Below, one piece after another: positions 54,801 to 63,339 of a stretch of 64,000 nucleotides of DNA. The first letter of the stretch is position 1. Each line of letters opens with the position of its first letter. The notes beneath the pieces are model-generated. The model was given only the letters and a program-made list of their open reading frames with translations. It had not been told where the DNA came from and ran no database searches. Made by a program: the position numbers and the translations under genes. Source of the DNA: Candidatus Obscuribacterales bacterium (lineage in GTDB: Bacteria; Cyanobacteriota; Vampirovibrionia; Obscuribacterales; Obscuribacteraceae); contig JAIEQI010000042.1 in the NCBI GenBank assembly GCA_019747875.1, forward strand, positions 1 through 64,000, in the 5' to 3' direction.

Positions 54801-57140
54801 ACTGAAGCGATCAAGAATCCTGAAGCAGAGAAGATGGTCGCAACTTCCAGCGACGGACACGAACTGCTGAAGAAACTCGGCGTCGAAAGCAAGCTGGCTA
54901 CCGAAATTCTTTCAAAACAGAACGAAGCCCAAGCCAAGCAAGACAAACTCTTCCCTGAAATCAAGCTGCTCAAGGAAGCGCAAGAGCTTGCGAAGGATCC
55001 GAACAAGTGGGCAGAAGCTAACGCAAAGTTCAAGGAAGCTGCAGACGCAATCGACGCAGAGATCAAGGAAAGAGGCGGCTTAGATGCCGTAAGAACGAAC
55101 ATCAATGGCATGGAAGCCAACCTTCGCATGTCCTTAGATGCATTCGTGAAAGGATCTCGCTCTATCCCCGGCGGGGAGACCGCAGAAGGGAAACAACTGG
55201 AAGAGCAACTGCGCACCTTTGCAAAACAAATAATGGATCAAGACGTGCAAGGAGTACCTGGAAAGAAAGCAGGTCTGGACGGTTTGATGAACGCCCTTCG
55301 CGGCGGCAACGGCGATCAGATCCAAAGTGTACTCGCCAAAGCGCTGACTGCCGGCGATCGCGAAACCATGCAGAACATGCTTATCTTGGAAGACAAGCAA
55401 AGCAACGTATCCAACATCAGACTCGCACATGCCATTGCAGCCAGCGAATACGGTCACAAGAAGAACGACAAAGCAGCCAAAGAGTCATCGATTGCGATCC
55501 TCGAGAGCATTGCCCAAGTTGATCCTGCAAGCTTCAAAGGAAATCCGAACATTCTCGGAGCCCTGAAGCAAGCCAAAGACGGCAAGCAAATGGATCTAAC
55601 CGAAGGCAAGGCAAGAGCTATGGCCTTCAGCGATGCCAAAGAGAAAACGATTGCTGCAACGCAGACTGGATTAGTGGATCAGTTCATCTTGTCCGGCGTT
55701 TCGCCAATGGTCAACGGTGCATCGAAATCCATCTTCGGCGGCTACCCAAGCGATGTTCCATACATCGGCGGAATTATCTCCGCACCATTTGGTGGCGGTA
55801 AGGAAGCAGACGAGAAGATACTCAATCAGTCCATGATGATGCAACTGCAGAACGCTGAGGTTGCAAAACAGGAGCGCGACAGAATTGAGGCACAAGGTAA
55901 CTCAGCCATCAGAAACCTGCTCGGTGACGTTGGCGGTGTCGCCACTACATTCGGTACCGCTTATGGAACCAAACTCTTGTTGAATGGTATTAACGCCACA
56001 GCAAGCCTGGATCCACGCCTGAAATTCGGCGTTTCTGCCTTAACCGGTCTTGCAGCAGGTAGCGTAACCAACAACGCCATTCGCGGTGATGATTTGTTGA
56101 GCTACAAGGGAGCAATTCGCAATACAGCCGGATCGGTTCTGCTTTATGGAGCAGTTTCCACATTCCGCGCTCTGCCGACTCAACAAACGATGTCGGAAGC
56201 GACACTCAGCAAGCTGGGAACAGAATTCGCTGTCCCGAACGGACTTACAGGCAAGACCGCTCAAGCCATTTCTGGCGAACTTACATCAGCGGCTGGAAAG
56301 AGCGGCATGATGGAAGCCCTGAAGTACCGCATCAATCCTCTCAGCTACACACCACTGCAAGTCACAACGCAAGCCGGTGGATCATGGCTCAAACCATGGA
56401 CGAAGTTTGCAGTGAACAATGTCGGATGGGGCGGCGAGAAGACAGCCGAACTTCTGGCAAGCAGAACAATGTCACTGGCAGAATGGCAAGCACGCCGCGC
56501 TGGCGCTCAATTCGTCGGCACAATGGCAGCAGGCACCATGTTCGGTTCCGGCTTCCAGGCAGCAAAGATTGCCGCTGGCGAACGAGTGGACGGCAAAGAC
56601 TACTCCAATCCTATGACATGGGTCAAAGAATCAGGTACAGCAGGTTTGCAGGTCGGCTTCGCGTCAGCCTTCACAATCCCATTGGCCGGAAGCTTCTTGA
56701 GACCAGTAGGACTAGGCAGAGTAGAGAACTTTGTCGGCAATCAAACCGCCAATCTCTTCAGCAAGATTCCAGGCGTCACAGCAGAAGCTGTACCGAAGAT
56801 GGTAGCAGCCACCGGCACCGGCGCCCTATTCCTCACGCAGCCTAGCATGAAGAGCTTCGAAACATGGGGCAATTCACGAATCTACGTGAATACCTATGAT
56901 GATGCCGCAAAGCGCCTTCTGGAAATGAAAGCGAAGACAAAGGCTGAATTAGAAGCTAAGAACAAGCCGCAGCAACAACCTGCTGAAGCTCAAAAGCCAG
57001 CTGAACAAACAGCTCAACCTCCGGCAGATCAAACAGCTAAGCCGGCTGAGCAACCAGCCAAGCCAAAAGATCAGCCGGCTAAGTCGCCAGCATCCCAAGC
57101 TGCGGCTCAGACCGAAAAGATCGAAAACAAGTACGACTAA
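51864..57140 (+). CDS. Giant unknown protein, helical with hydrophobic C-terminal region
   Basis: 1758 residues, ATG at 51864 with only a weak AAGG upstream. There is no signal peptide. Residues 1-265 are charged and helical. Residues 270-345 are Pro/Gln/Asp-rich with four exact-frame KPADQTQ repeats (21 bp each, 52803-52886). Residues about 350-450 form a likely beta domain (YHINFQGVRVPTWMPNRPDG). Residues 460-1260 are Lys/Glu/Ala-rich helices with coiled-coil character. Residues about 1275-1640 are Gly/Ala-rich and hydrophobic (GGVATTFGTAYGTKLLLNG, GVSALTGLAAGSVTNNAI, GTMAAGTMFGSGFQAAKIAAG). The tail is PAEQPAKP-like. The 3' end is followed by a strong terminator. No known family; possibly a surface or membrane-inserted protein. 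Confidence 0.7.
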   Translation: MSDKPANTDEKIEKRDEIAEKKDEPSNLQKEGWDRDQAAEVKRVADSQAEKQKSPAEVYQTVFGELAAAKKGMLAVNDVIAKGAGPYSDAQGLKVYSDTLKDAIGHYMKAQREADKFLWQTDAQGRPITDRSGRPVPSEANVALTAQRDQLEKDAKTLEEQTKSLQGEQKAAANKKLMETLEQRNMIDDLLRSSGYARANHALALMFDSANLKPQDKLNRRFAVDMLLSDAANFDPNMKNDANFRKHLYEANAAMLGVPLANRPTDVTPNPQKPADQQTGPPADGGQKPGDQKPVDQNPTNPGDKPVDPAKPGDQTQKPADQTQKPADQTQKPADQTQKPTDAVEGPNGSKIEKHDNNYHINFQGVRVPTWMPNRPDGTATPAFKYETQDGQGKPVAFERNDGKLKTVVQDNKELGMDGKPLYDERFVSPENPKGIRRLDEAGVPVMAMKDATDPRTMSARAVREAGDPPKLDDKTRDQFKKSIESADTLDRVAIVQAMNKNQEIYQDPKNAEGVVWDKAYSEKLATQNALAADLGKARSALKPEQVNALKAIWNRKEGSIDEFLGKAENAEHKKALEADAQKWTELKDKLQKVDQLGAEIGSLLKELKSKPELAKQVNNIREAVASNNELKSIYLSSVEARAGYLNALISQENVKKFRELPGDQKASSPLKDDINVKEAQRIAMEMAKTSDNNRAQLTGLLSELNLNAKDVTPVQTDKVADKPADKPAEQPAATELTKDQMESVSKVLDSYKQYMNRTENGTKPLSKEEWEKVAGPWEKALGDYAAAQGFVAAFDKETQTNFEKQLLYSLAMEKAKKTDVQQLEPKDLDAVKPEEIMAAGNAALTRFAEVSQQHIAALKALPEDKQNAYKALEEQFGKDAARVQEENKNDQAKALAELQKLEAAKVAEQKKLSPEVAAALDAVSAAMQDQKVVFAKIYSERKEATKPYNHFDELRIQYAQALAVQGGDENLAKAKAIVTEAIKNPEAEKMVATSSDGHELLKKLGVESKLATEILSKQNEAQAKQDKLFPEIKLLKEAQELAKDPNKWAEANAKFKEAADAIDAEIKERGGLDAVRTNINGMEANLRMSLDAFVKGSRSIPGGETAEGKQLEEQLRTFAKQIMDQDVQGVPGKKAGLDGLMNALRGGNGDQIQSVLAKALTAGDRETMQNMLILEDKQSNVSNIRLAHAIAASEYGHKKNDKAAKESSIAILESIAQVDPASFKGNPNILGALKQAKDGKQMDLTEGKARAMAFSDAKEKTIAATQTGLVDQFILSGVSPMVNGASKSIFGGYPSDVPYIGGIISAPFGGGKEADEKILNQSMMMQLQNAEVAKQERDRIEAQGNSAIRNLLGDVGGVATTFGTAYGTKLLLNGINATASLDPRLKFGVSALTGLAAGSVTNNAIRGDDLLSYKGAIRNTAGSVLLYGAVSTFRALPTQQTMSEATLSKLGTEFAVPNGLTGKTAQAISGELTSAAGKSGMMEALKYRINPLSYTPLQVTTQAGGSWLKPWTKFAVNNVGWGGEKTAELLASRTMSLAEWQARRAGAQFVGTMAAGTMFGSGFQAAKIAAGERVDGKDYSNPMTWVKESGTAGLQVGFASAFTIPLAGSFLRPVGLGRVENFVGNQTANLFSKIPGVTAEAVPKMVAATGTGALFLTQPSMKSFETWGNSRIYVNTYDDAAKRLLEMKAKTKAELEAKNKPQQQPAEAQKPAEQTAQPPADQTAKPAEQPAKPKDQPAKSPASQAAAQTEKIENKYD
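52803..52886 (+). repeat. Four in-frame 21-bp repeats coding for KPADQTQ
   Basis: Units start at 52803, 52824, 52845 and 52866, each GATCAAACACAAAAGCCAGC-like, with few substitutions. They code a Pro-rich linker in the giant protein. The near identity points to recent slippage. Confidence 0.85.
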
Positions 57141-57164
57141 CGCACACGCGTTTCGAAAGCCTGT

Positions 57165-57198
57165 GAGACCGCCTTCTTCGGATGGCGGTCTCTTTTTT
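57165..57198 (+). terminator. Strong intrinsic terminator after the giant gene
   Basis: GAGACCGCC (57165-57173), loop TTCTTCGGAT... closing on GGCGGTCTC (57184-57192), then TTTTTT. It is 24 bp past the stop at 57140 and before the next ATG at 57334, so the two giant genes have separate transcripts. Confidence 0.92.
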
Positions 57199-57333
57199 AC
57201 TGCTCCGGCCAGACAGGTCGGGCCAGTTTCTAATGAAATCCGTTTCACGAATTTGTCAAGAATTCCAAAAGCCCGTGTAGATTTACGTGGGCGGTATTGT
57301 GGCATAAATTTAACAGGCATAAGAGAGCTTAAA

Positions 57334-60306
57334 ATGAGCGAAGAGAAGACTATCGTAAGGCCAGACAATCCGTTCGACGACGACAAATCCGGCGACAACA
57401 AAGGCGCAGACAACAGCATCAATTTTCCTGACGTAATGGGAAAAGACAAGCCTGCCGAGCAAAAGCCGGAAAATAAGCCAGCCAAGCCTGAAGAATCAGG
57501 TGTGCTTGAAGTTCCAAAGCTTGAAGAGAAAAAACCAGCCCAGCCAGCAAAGCCAGAGAAGGCTGAGCCTGCCGCCGACGTCAAGAAAGAAGGCACCGAT
57601 CGTGGTGCTGAAAAGGTCGAGTCTGCGCCAAAAGAAAAGGCGAACGTCCAGACCAATAAAGAAATACAGTCAATGTATGAAGAGGTCAGACAGCTCGAAC
57701 AATCTATTGCCCAGCTGTATGTCAAAGCAACTGACAAAGACGGCAAGGAAGTAATCCAACTCCGCACAGACAAAATCAAAGACGCTCAAGGTCAAGAACT
57801 GACTGCCGAGCAAGTGCAATCACAGTTATTAGCTCGTATCAGCATGATCCATGAAACCGCCATCCAGAAAGCAGATGCGGCCATGAAGAATCCAGAAGCT
57901 GTGCTCGGCGAAGCTTTAGCTACAAAGAAACAATACGAAGATCAACGACAAACAACAAAGAATCTCCTTGGCGATCTCCAAAAGCAAGGTGTAGATCCAT
58001 CTGTTGACGGTTATCTCGACAAAGTACTTCTTAACCGCTTTATTGCTCAGAGCAAAGATTTGAAGCCTGAAGTAAAAGCTAAGTTGGATGAACTAAAGCA
58101 ATCACTCGACAAACAAAACCAATTGGACCAGCACCACAAGGAACTGGTAGTTCTCCAGCAAACTCCAATCATTACACGCCATGCAAATTCAGAGTTTCTT
58201 TCCAAGATCGGCAATACCAGTGTTGCCGCAGACGTTCTCAAAGATGCAGAGAGAGTTTCACTCCAGCTAAATTCACCGGCCGGCAGATCTGAGTTTATGC
58301 GCGAGGCCGTCCAACGTATCGAAAAAGCAAAGGACAATGGGCTCGATCAGAAGATTCAAGACAAATACCTGAACAATCCCGACAATCCTTTCAAGCTCAT
58401 TCAAGCGGCACATGAAAAGGCAGCTAAAGGTGATCTTGATGGTGCTCGCAAAGATCTAGAACAAGCAAGAACGAACTCGAAGAAATTCGATCCCGAAGAA
58501 GTCAAAAAAGACTTTGCAGAAATCCAGAAGCGAGCAGATGAACTAGTCAAAGAGAAAGACGCACTGGCAAAGCGCCATGACGAAGGAAAGGCAACACCGG
58601 CAGAACTACTACGCTACCAGGAAAAGGAAGCAAAGCTCCGCCAGGAAGCAGCAATCTTGGAAGCGTTCCACCTGGCAAAACCAAAAGCCGATCTAGCTTA
58701 CGCAGACTTCTTGCTTAACGCTGACAAAAACAAAGACTCCGAAGCAAATCGCAAATTTGCGCGTGACATTCTCATGAATATGCGCTTCGACGAACTAGGC
58801 AAAGCAGTGGCGGCTCAGTCAGCTGAGCTTTTCGATAAGAACTTCGAAAAAGCGATGAATGGCAATGTCGATAATCGAGCGACACTAATGGCTTTCAACC
58901 AAAAAATGGCTGAGTTTGCCAATGAAATGAAGAAGGCCAGCGAGAAGGACGATCCAGAAGAAATTGCCAAAGGATTACTTGCAGCGCGCGGTAAGGCTGA
59001 AGAAGCAAAAGACATTGCATCCAAAATAAACCGAGATGCTGCCAACGAAAACGAAATGAGGGTTCGCGAAAATCTTCAGAAATTGCTCCAACAAGAACAA
59101 GGCAAGCCAGCGGCAGAGCAAGACAAAGGCAAGATCAGACTGCTTTCTGAAATAATGAAACCAGCAAATCAGCAAGATAAGCAAATCGTCGATTTGCTCG
59201 TCAATTCACTCAGCCCGAACCCAGATAAAGCCAAAGTAGATCAGCTAATGGGTATGGTCAAGGATCCAAGATCAATGACCGATGTCATTGGTGGCTTCCA
59301 ACTGATCAAACAATCCGAATTCCAAAGACAAGCAGTCAACAATGCCCGTATGGCAATGTTGGACATTGATATCAATCTGGATCGCGGCGAGAACAACCCG
59401 CTTGTTGCCGAAATTGAGAATGACAAATACGGCGCTGAGGTGATTGGACAACTCAATGCACAAGCAGGACACGATGGCAGAACAAAATGGGGCGATATCA
59501 AGGAAGCCACCAGAGATCTTGCCTGGTATGAGAACGCTTGGAAGTGGCTCAAAGGCAACATCAAAGATATCGCTATATCACTGGCTTCCGGCGTAGTCGG
59601 TATAGCCGCTGGTTTAGGCGTCGGAGCACTAACATCATGGACCGGTCCAGGACTAGTAGTTGCTGGAGGAGCCGCTGGTTTTGCAGCGGCAGCAGGAACA
59701 AGCGCAGCACTTCACAAGTTGTGTGGCGATAAATTCTCGTGGTCCAGCACCGTGCTTGATGGAATTGGCGGTGCCTCAGGCGGCGCATTTGCAGCAGCCA
59801 GAACTGTAACATCGATTGCCGGAAAAGAAGCAATTGCCCGAGTCTCATTAGCTGCTGCCGGTGGCGAAGCCGCCGTTGCCACCAGCGGAAAAGAAGTACT
59901 TCAACTAGGAACGTGGCAAGCATTCAAGCTTGCAGGCAGCGCTGATAAGGTTGCCATCGCACTTGGTGGCAACAGATTCCTCTCAACGATGAGCAGCTCA
60001 CTGGTCGGTTCAGCCGTCTATCGTTATCCGACAGAATTGTTGACCGGCAACTATCAAAGCACCGGAGATTGGCTCAAAGGCAGCACGCTAGGCGTTGGCA
60101 GAGACATGATGTTCAGCCCACTGGGAGCGTACCTGAACATGAGAACCGGTGCGGGCGGCGACGCCCTGGCCAAACAAATAGCATATGACTACTTCATGAC
60201 CTCACCTCTGACTACAAAGGGCCGCAACCCCGAGATTCGACCGAACGGCGTAAACTCATGGCTAGTCCCTAAACCAGAACGAGTCAAGCCGGAAGAGCAG
60301 AAGTAA
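57334..60306 (+). CDS. Second giant unknown protein, same architecture
   Basis: 990 residues from the ATG at 57334 (AAGAGAG upstream). An open frame back to 57163 crosses the terminator and is rejected. The N-terminus MSEEKTIVRPDNPFDDDKSG is acidic. Residues 30-110 are Pro/Lys/Glu-rich; residues about 110-760 are charged helices (for example AAKGDLDGARKDLEQARTNS); residues about 765-930 are Gly/Ala-rich hydrophobic (ISLASGVVGIAAGLGVGALT, GLVVAGGAAGFAAAAGTSAA). The C-terminal 60 are polar. No signal peptide. Layout and neighbour position make it a likely distant paralogue of the 1758-residue protein. Function unknown. Confidence 0.7.
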   Translation: MSEEKTIVRPDNPFDDDKSGDNKGADNSINFPDVMGKDKPAEQKPENKPAKPEESGVLEVPKLEEKKPAQPAKPEKAEPAADVKKEGTDRGAEKVESAPKEKANVQTNKEIQSMYEEVRQLEQSIAQLYVKATDKDGKEVIQLRTDKIKDAQGQELTAEQVQSQLLARISMIHETAIQKADAAMKNPEAVLGEALATKKQYEDQRQTTKNLLGDLQKQGVDPSVDGYLDKVLLNRFIAQSKDLKPEVKAKLDELKQSLDKQNQLDQHHKELVVLQQTPIITRHANSEFLSKIGNTSVAADVLKDAERVSLQLNSPAGRSEFMREAVQRIEKAKDNGLDQKIQDKYLNNPDNPFKLIQAAHEKAAKGDLDGARKDLEQARTNSKKFDPEEVKKDFAEIQKRADELVKEKDALAKRHDEGKATPAELLRYQEKEAKLRQEAAILEAFHLAKPKADLAYADFLLNADKNKDSEANRKFARDILMNMRFDELGKAVAAQSAELFDKNFEKAMNGNVDNRATLMAFNQKMAEFANEMKKASEKDDPEEIAKGLLAARGKAEEAKDIASKINRDAANENEMRVRENLQKLLQQEQGKPAAEQDKGKIRLLSEIMKPANQQDKQIVDLLVNSLSPNPDKAKVDQLMGMVKDPRSMTDVIGGFQLIKQSEFQRQAVNNARMAMLDIDINLDRGENNPLVAEIENDKYGAEVIGQLNAQAGHDGRTKWGDIKEATRDLAWYENAWKWLKGNIKDIAISLASGVVGIAAGLGVGALTSWTGPGLVVAGGAAGFAAAAGTSAALHKLCGDKFSWSSTVLDGIGGASGGAFAAARTVTSIAGKEAIARVSLAAAGGEAAVATSGKEVLQLGTWQAFKLAGSADKVAIALGGNRFLSTMSSSLVGSAVYRYPTELLTGNYQSTGDWLKGSTLGVGRDMMFSPLGAYLNMRTGAGGDALAKQIAYDYFMTSPLTTKGRNPEIRPNGVNSWLVPKPERVKPEEQK

Positions 60307-60327
60307 AGCGGACAAGAAAATCAATAG

Positions 60328-60367
60328 AAATGCACACTTCGAATGAAAAATTCTTAGTGTGCATTTT
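60328..60367 (+). terminator. Intrinsic terminator after the second giant gene
   Basis: AAATGCACACT (60328-60338) pairs with AGTGTGCATTT (60356-60366), a perfect 11-bp stem with a 17-nt AT-rich loop and a short T run. It is 22 bp after the stop at 60306. Confidence 0.65.
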
Positions 60368-60509
60368 AGTAAGAAGCCATAAACAGCGCGACAGGCATGG
60401 CAACTCAGCAAGCTGCATATCAAACACATATGTTCCTTGCTTGTAATCTGTCGAAAAGCTCATCTAATCTAAGTCTTCCATCACAATCACATGGACTATA
60501 CTTAGGCTC

Positions 60510-61301
60510 ATGCTTGAGCTTAGCGTGATTATTCCTGCCTTCAACGAAGAAAGCCGTCTGCCAAAGACATTGGATTCTGTCTATGGGTTTCTAAGCGGTC
60601 GTGGCAGAAGCTTCGAAATTGTTGTTGTGGATGACGGCAGTCACGACAATACGGCAGACGTTGTCATTGAATATTCAAAGAACCATCCAGAGGTTCGCCT
60701 GCTTTCCTATCAACCCAATAAGGGCAAAGGACACGCAGTTCGCGTCGGAATGCTAGCAGGCAAGGGCGATTTACTCTTGATTGACGATGCAGACGGCAGT
60801 TCTCCAATAGAAGAAGTTGAACGTTTGGAAAATGCCATCGCCAATGGTGCTGATATTGCGATCGGCTCCAGAGCAAAACCTGATCCCAGCCGAAAAGTTG
60901 ACGCATTAGTACACCGTAAATTCATTGGAAACACTTTCAACGCAATTGTGCAGAGCCTAGTTTTACCTGGCTTCTATGACACCCAGTGCGGCTTCAAAAT
61001 GTTCAAGCGGCAGGTCGCCCGAGACATCTTCGGCGTTAACCGCATCGACGGCTTCGGTTTCGACGTTGAAGTTCTCTACATAGCAAAAATCAGAGGATAC
61101 AAAACCGAAGAAATAGCAATCAACTGGGCGAACATGGAAGGCTCAAAAGTGAACGTCCTGGTCGATTCACCCAAGATGTTCCTCGAAGTAATCAAAGTAG
61201 CATGCTCTGCCTGGTTTGGAATGTATAAGAAAAACGCCGGCGGGCAGACGAACTCAAGCCTGGTCGGAATCATGGATAAGGAGAGGGACGATGCGTCCTA
61301 G
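60510..61301 (+). CDS. Family 2 glycosyltransferase (dolichyl/undecaprenyl-phosphate hexose synthase-like)
   Basis: 263 residues. GT-A fold: SVIIPAFNEESRLPKTLDSV, FEIVVVDDGSHDNTADVV, LLSYQPNKGKGHAVRVGM, the metal site LLIDDADGSSP, and GFYDTQCGFKMFKRQVAR with FGFDVEVLYIAK, the signature of dolichyl-phosphate glucosyl/mannosyl transferases. Predicted to move a sugar from a nucleotide to a polyprenyl phosphate at the inner face of the membrane. It overlaps the next gene by 11 nt; the polytopic partner could use the lipid-linked sugar. Confidence 0.9.
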   Translation: MLELSVIIPAFNEESRLPKTLDSVYGFLSGRGRSFEIVVVDDGSHDNTADVVIEYSKNHPEVRLLSYQPNKGKGHAVRVGMLAGKGDLLLIDDADGSSPIEEVERLENAIANGADIAIGSRAKPDPSRKVDALVHRKFIGNTFNAIVQSLVLPGFYDTQCGFKMFKRQVARDIFGVNRIDGFGFDVEVLYIAKIRGYKTEEIAINWANMEGSKVNVLVDSPKMFLEVIKVACSAWFGMYKKNAGGQTNSSLVGIMDKERDDAS

Positions 61302-63102
61302 TTGGATGCCCAGCATCGGGGACATCCTTTTCATCCTTATCCTTCAATTGCTCATTGTTTGCCTTCCTAATTTTATTTTTGGAGACGGTTCCACGGGCTG
61401 GCACCTACTTACCGGCCACTTCATACTGGATCATCAGCAAATCCCACGCACAGACCTCGTTTCCTACACGTTTCCAGATAAAGCGTGGGTTGCGTATGAG
61501 TGGCTTTTTGACCTCGTCATTGCTGCCCTGGATAAGGTCGGAGGCTTGCGATTAGTAGCGGTCGCATGCTGCTCGGCGATCGCCTACCTGTTCCTTTTGA
61601 TTTACAACGACTGTCGGCGACGAGGGTGCCACTTCATGTTTGCCCTAACGTTGTGCACAATAGGAGCACTAGTCTCTGCAATCCATTGGCTCGCGCGTCC
61701 GCACCTCATCACATTCTTCGGCGTTTTCATCTACACACGGTTTCTGCGCGACTTCTCCGAGAATTCAATTACTGCAAAAAAACTACTGATAATTCTTGGC
61801 TCAACAATGCTGATTTGGGTCAATAGTCATCCTGCATTTTTGATGGGCTTGGTTATCATCGGAATCTACCTCACAGCTGATTTGTTCTCATTTCTGTATT
61901 TAGCACCTTCAGAAACAAAGTCGCTCTGCCTTCGTCGAGCAAAGGTTTATGCGATGGCATTGCTCATTGTCCTTGCAGTCACGTTCATCAACCCGTATGG
62001 ATTGAATTTGTATTCCTACATCGTTGAGTATCTCCACCAAAGCGTTGTCTTGGCGGAGAATGATGAGTTCGGCTCACCTGTTTTCCATGGACAGCTTCAG
62101 TCCGTGTTGTTGGAATTTTTGTATTTTCTGATTGCTGTCGGTCTTGCCATTTCGAAGAAGCGAGCGGGCCTAGGTACGTTTCTAACCGTTCTGGCTTACA
62201 CTCACCTATCGCTCTCTGCGCGAAGGAATATGCCACTATTCGTGATTGTGTCGACGCCTTTCATTGCCACCTTGTTCTCACAAATCAAGTTTAATGAAAT
62301 AATGTCGCTGTCATTGCCGTGGAAAACGGCAAAGGTAAAGGAGTCAGATCCGGCAAGCGACAACAAGGTCCATGTTGAAGAGCCTGCAAGCGAGACCGAA
62401 GCCTCACAAAAGTCAGAACAGACAGAGACAACGCAGAAAGAAACAGCAGCAGAAGAAAACCGGCCGGCAGATCCATCGAATGCTCTTAATCCGACTACCG
62501 CACAAGAACAGAAAACTCCTGACCAAAGTTCGGAATTTCTGCCTCCGTCTAACTCTGATCTTCGGCCAGCAAGCTGGCTCCAACCACTAATCAAGCTCTG
62601 GAATTCAACTGGCGAAACGATTGACGCCATGGAGTTTCAATGTACCAGACATGCGCTTCCGGCACTCGCAGTAATTGTGCTTGCAATATCCTGTTTCAAC
62701 AACGGCAAATCACTTGGAGTAGAGATTGTCACTTCGAAATTTGATCCCCGAACAAAACCGAGCGGAACACTCGATTACATCAAGGCAAATAATCTGGATC
62801 AGAAGCGCGGATTCAACTACGACAACTGGGGTGGATACATTGCCTATAAAACTGGTGCACGGGTATTTATCGACGACCGCTCAGACTTCTACGGTGAAAA
62901 ATTCTACCTCGATTATCGCGACGCAGCCACTGCACAACCGAACTGGCAAAAGGTCTTGGACAAATACAAAATTGACTGGATTCTATTTCCAAAAAACAGC
63001 GTATTAGGTCCACATATAAAGCGCGACTCAAATTGGAAGTTAGTAGCTACCGACGAAGGAGCTGAGCTTTTCGAGCGCGTAAATCTCAACACAACGAACT
63101 GA
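61291..63102 (+). CDS. Polytopic membrane protein, glycosyltransferase-like (GT-C candidate)
   Basis: 603 residues from the ATG at 61291 (AAGGAGAGG SD); a longer frame from 61216 is not supported. About ten hydrophobic helices occur in residues 8-345 and again near 455-475. A charged, probably disordered loop of about 90 residues lies at roughly 350-440 (SETEASQKSEQTETTQKETA). The C-terminal 125 residues form a soluble domain with DNWGGYIAYKTGARVFIDDRSDFYG, a motif found at the C-terminus of many uncharacterised bacterial membrane glycosyltransferase-like proteins. Translationally coupled to the GT2 gene, so it is likely to act in lipid-linked sugar transfer; the acceptor is unknown. Confidence 0.65.
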   Translation: MRPSWMPSIGDILFILILQLLIVCLPNFIFGDGSTGWHLLTGHFILDHQQIPRTDLVSYTFPDKAWVAYEWLFDLVIAALDKVGGLRLVAVACCSAIAYLFLLIYNDCRRRGCHFMFALTLCTIGALVSAIHWLARPHLITFFGVFIYTRFLRDFSENSITAKKLLIILGSTMLIWVNSHPAFLMGLVIIGIYLTADLFSFLYLAPSETKSLCLRRAKVYAMALLIVLAVTFINPYGLNLYSYIVEYLHQSVVLAENDEFGSPVFHGQLQSVLLEFLYFLIAVGLAISKKRAGLGTFLTVLAYTHLSLSARRNMPLFVIVSTPFIATLFSQIKFNEIMSLSLPWKTAKVKESDPASDNKVHVEEPASETEASQKSEQTETTQKETAAEENRPADPSNALNPTTAQEQKTPDQSSEFLPPSNSDLRPASWLQPLIKLWNSTGETIDAMEFQCTRHALPALAVIVLAISCFNNGKSLGVEIVTSKFDPRTKPSGTLDYIKANNLDQKRGFNYDNWGGYIAYKTGARVFIDDRSDFYGEKFYLDYRDAATAQPNWQKVLDKYKIDWILFPKNSVLGPHIKRDSNWKLVATDEGAELFERVNLNTTN

Positions 63103-63208
63103 TCGAAGCCGTTGATTTCATCGATAACATTTCTTGATTTGGCACTTTAGAACCGGCATTTTGATCTATGCAGAAATTGCTAGATAGGGGAGGACAGGAT
63201 GTCTACTC

Positions 63209-63220
63209 CCATACTTATGG
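63209..63220 (-). repeat. Family B repeat core, inverted remnant
   Basis: CCATACTTATGG is the exact reverse complement of the CCATAAGTATGG core at 12471 and 46051. The flanks (GGATGTCTACTC and GGGGACGGGACGATGC) look like decayed remains of the hairpins. It lies between convergent genes. Confidence 0.5.
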
Positions 63221-63339
63221 GGGGACGGGACGATGCAGTTGGCGATCTCATCTCAGGCTCCATACGACCTAATCTTTGAAAGCATTTTCTATCTTCGTCT
63301 GCAGAAGCCATGGCGGATTCGGACAGTGACTTTGTCTTG

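Noticed and set aside
57163..57333. N-terminal extension of the second giant protein
   Set aside because: The extension would cross a strong intrinsic terminator at 57165-57198; the ATG at 57334 has an SD and begins a sequence like those of its relatives.
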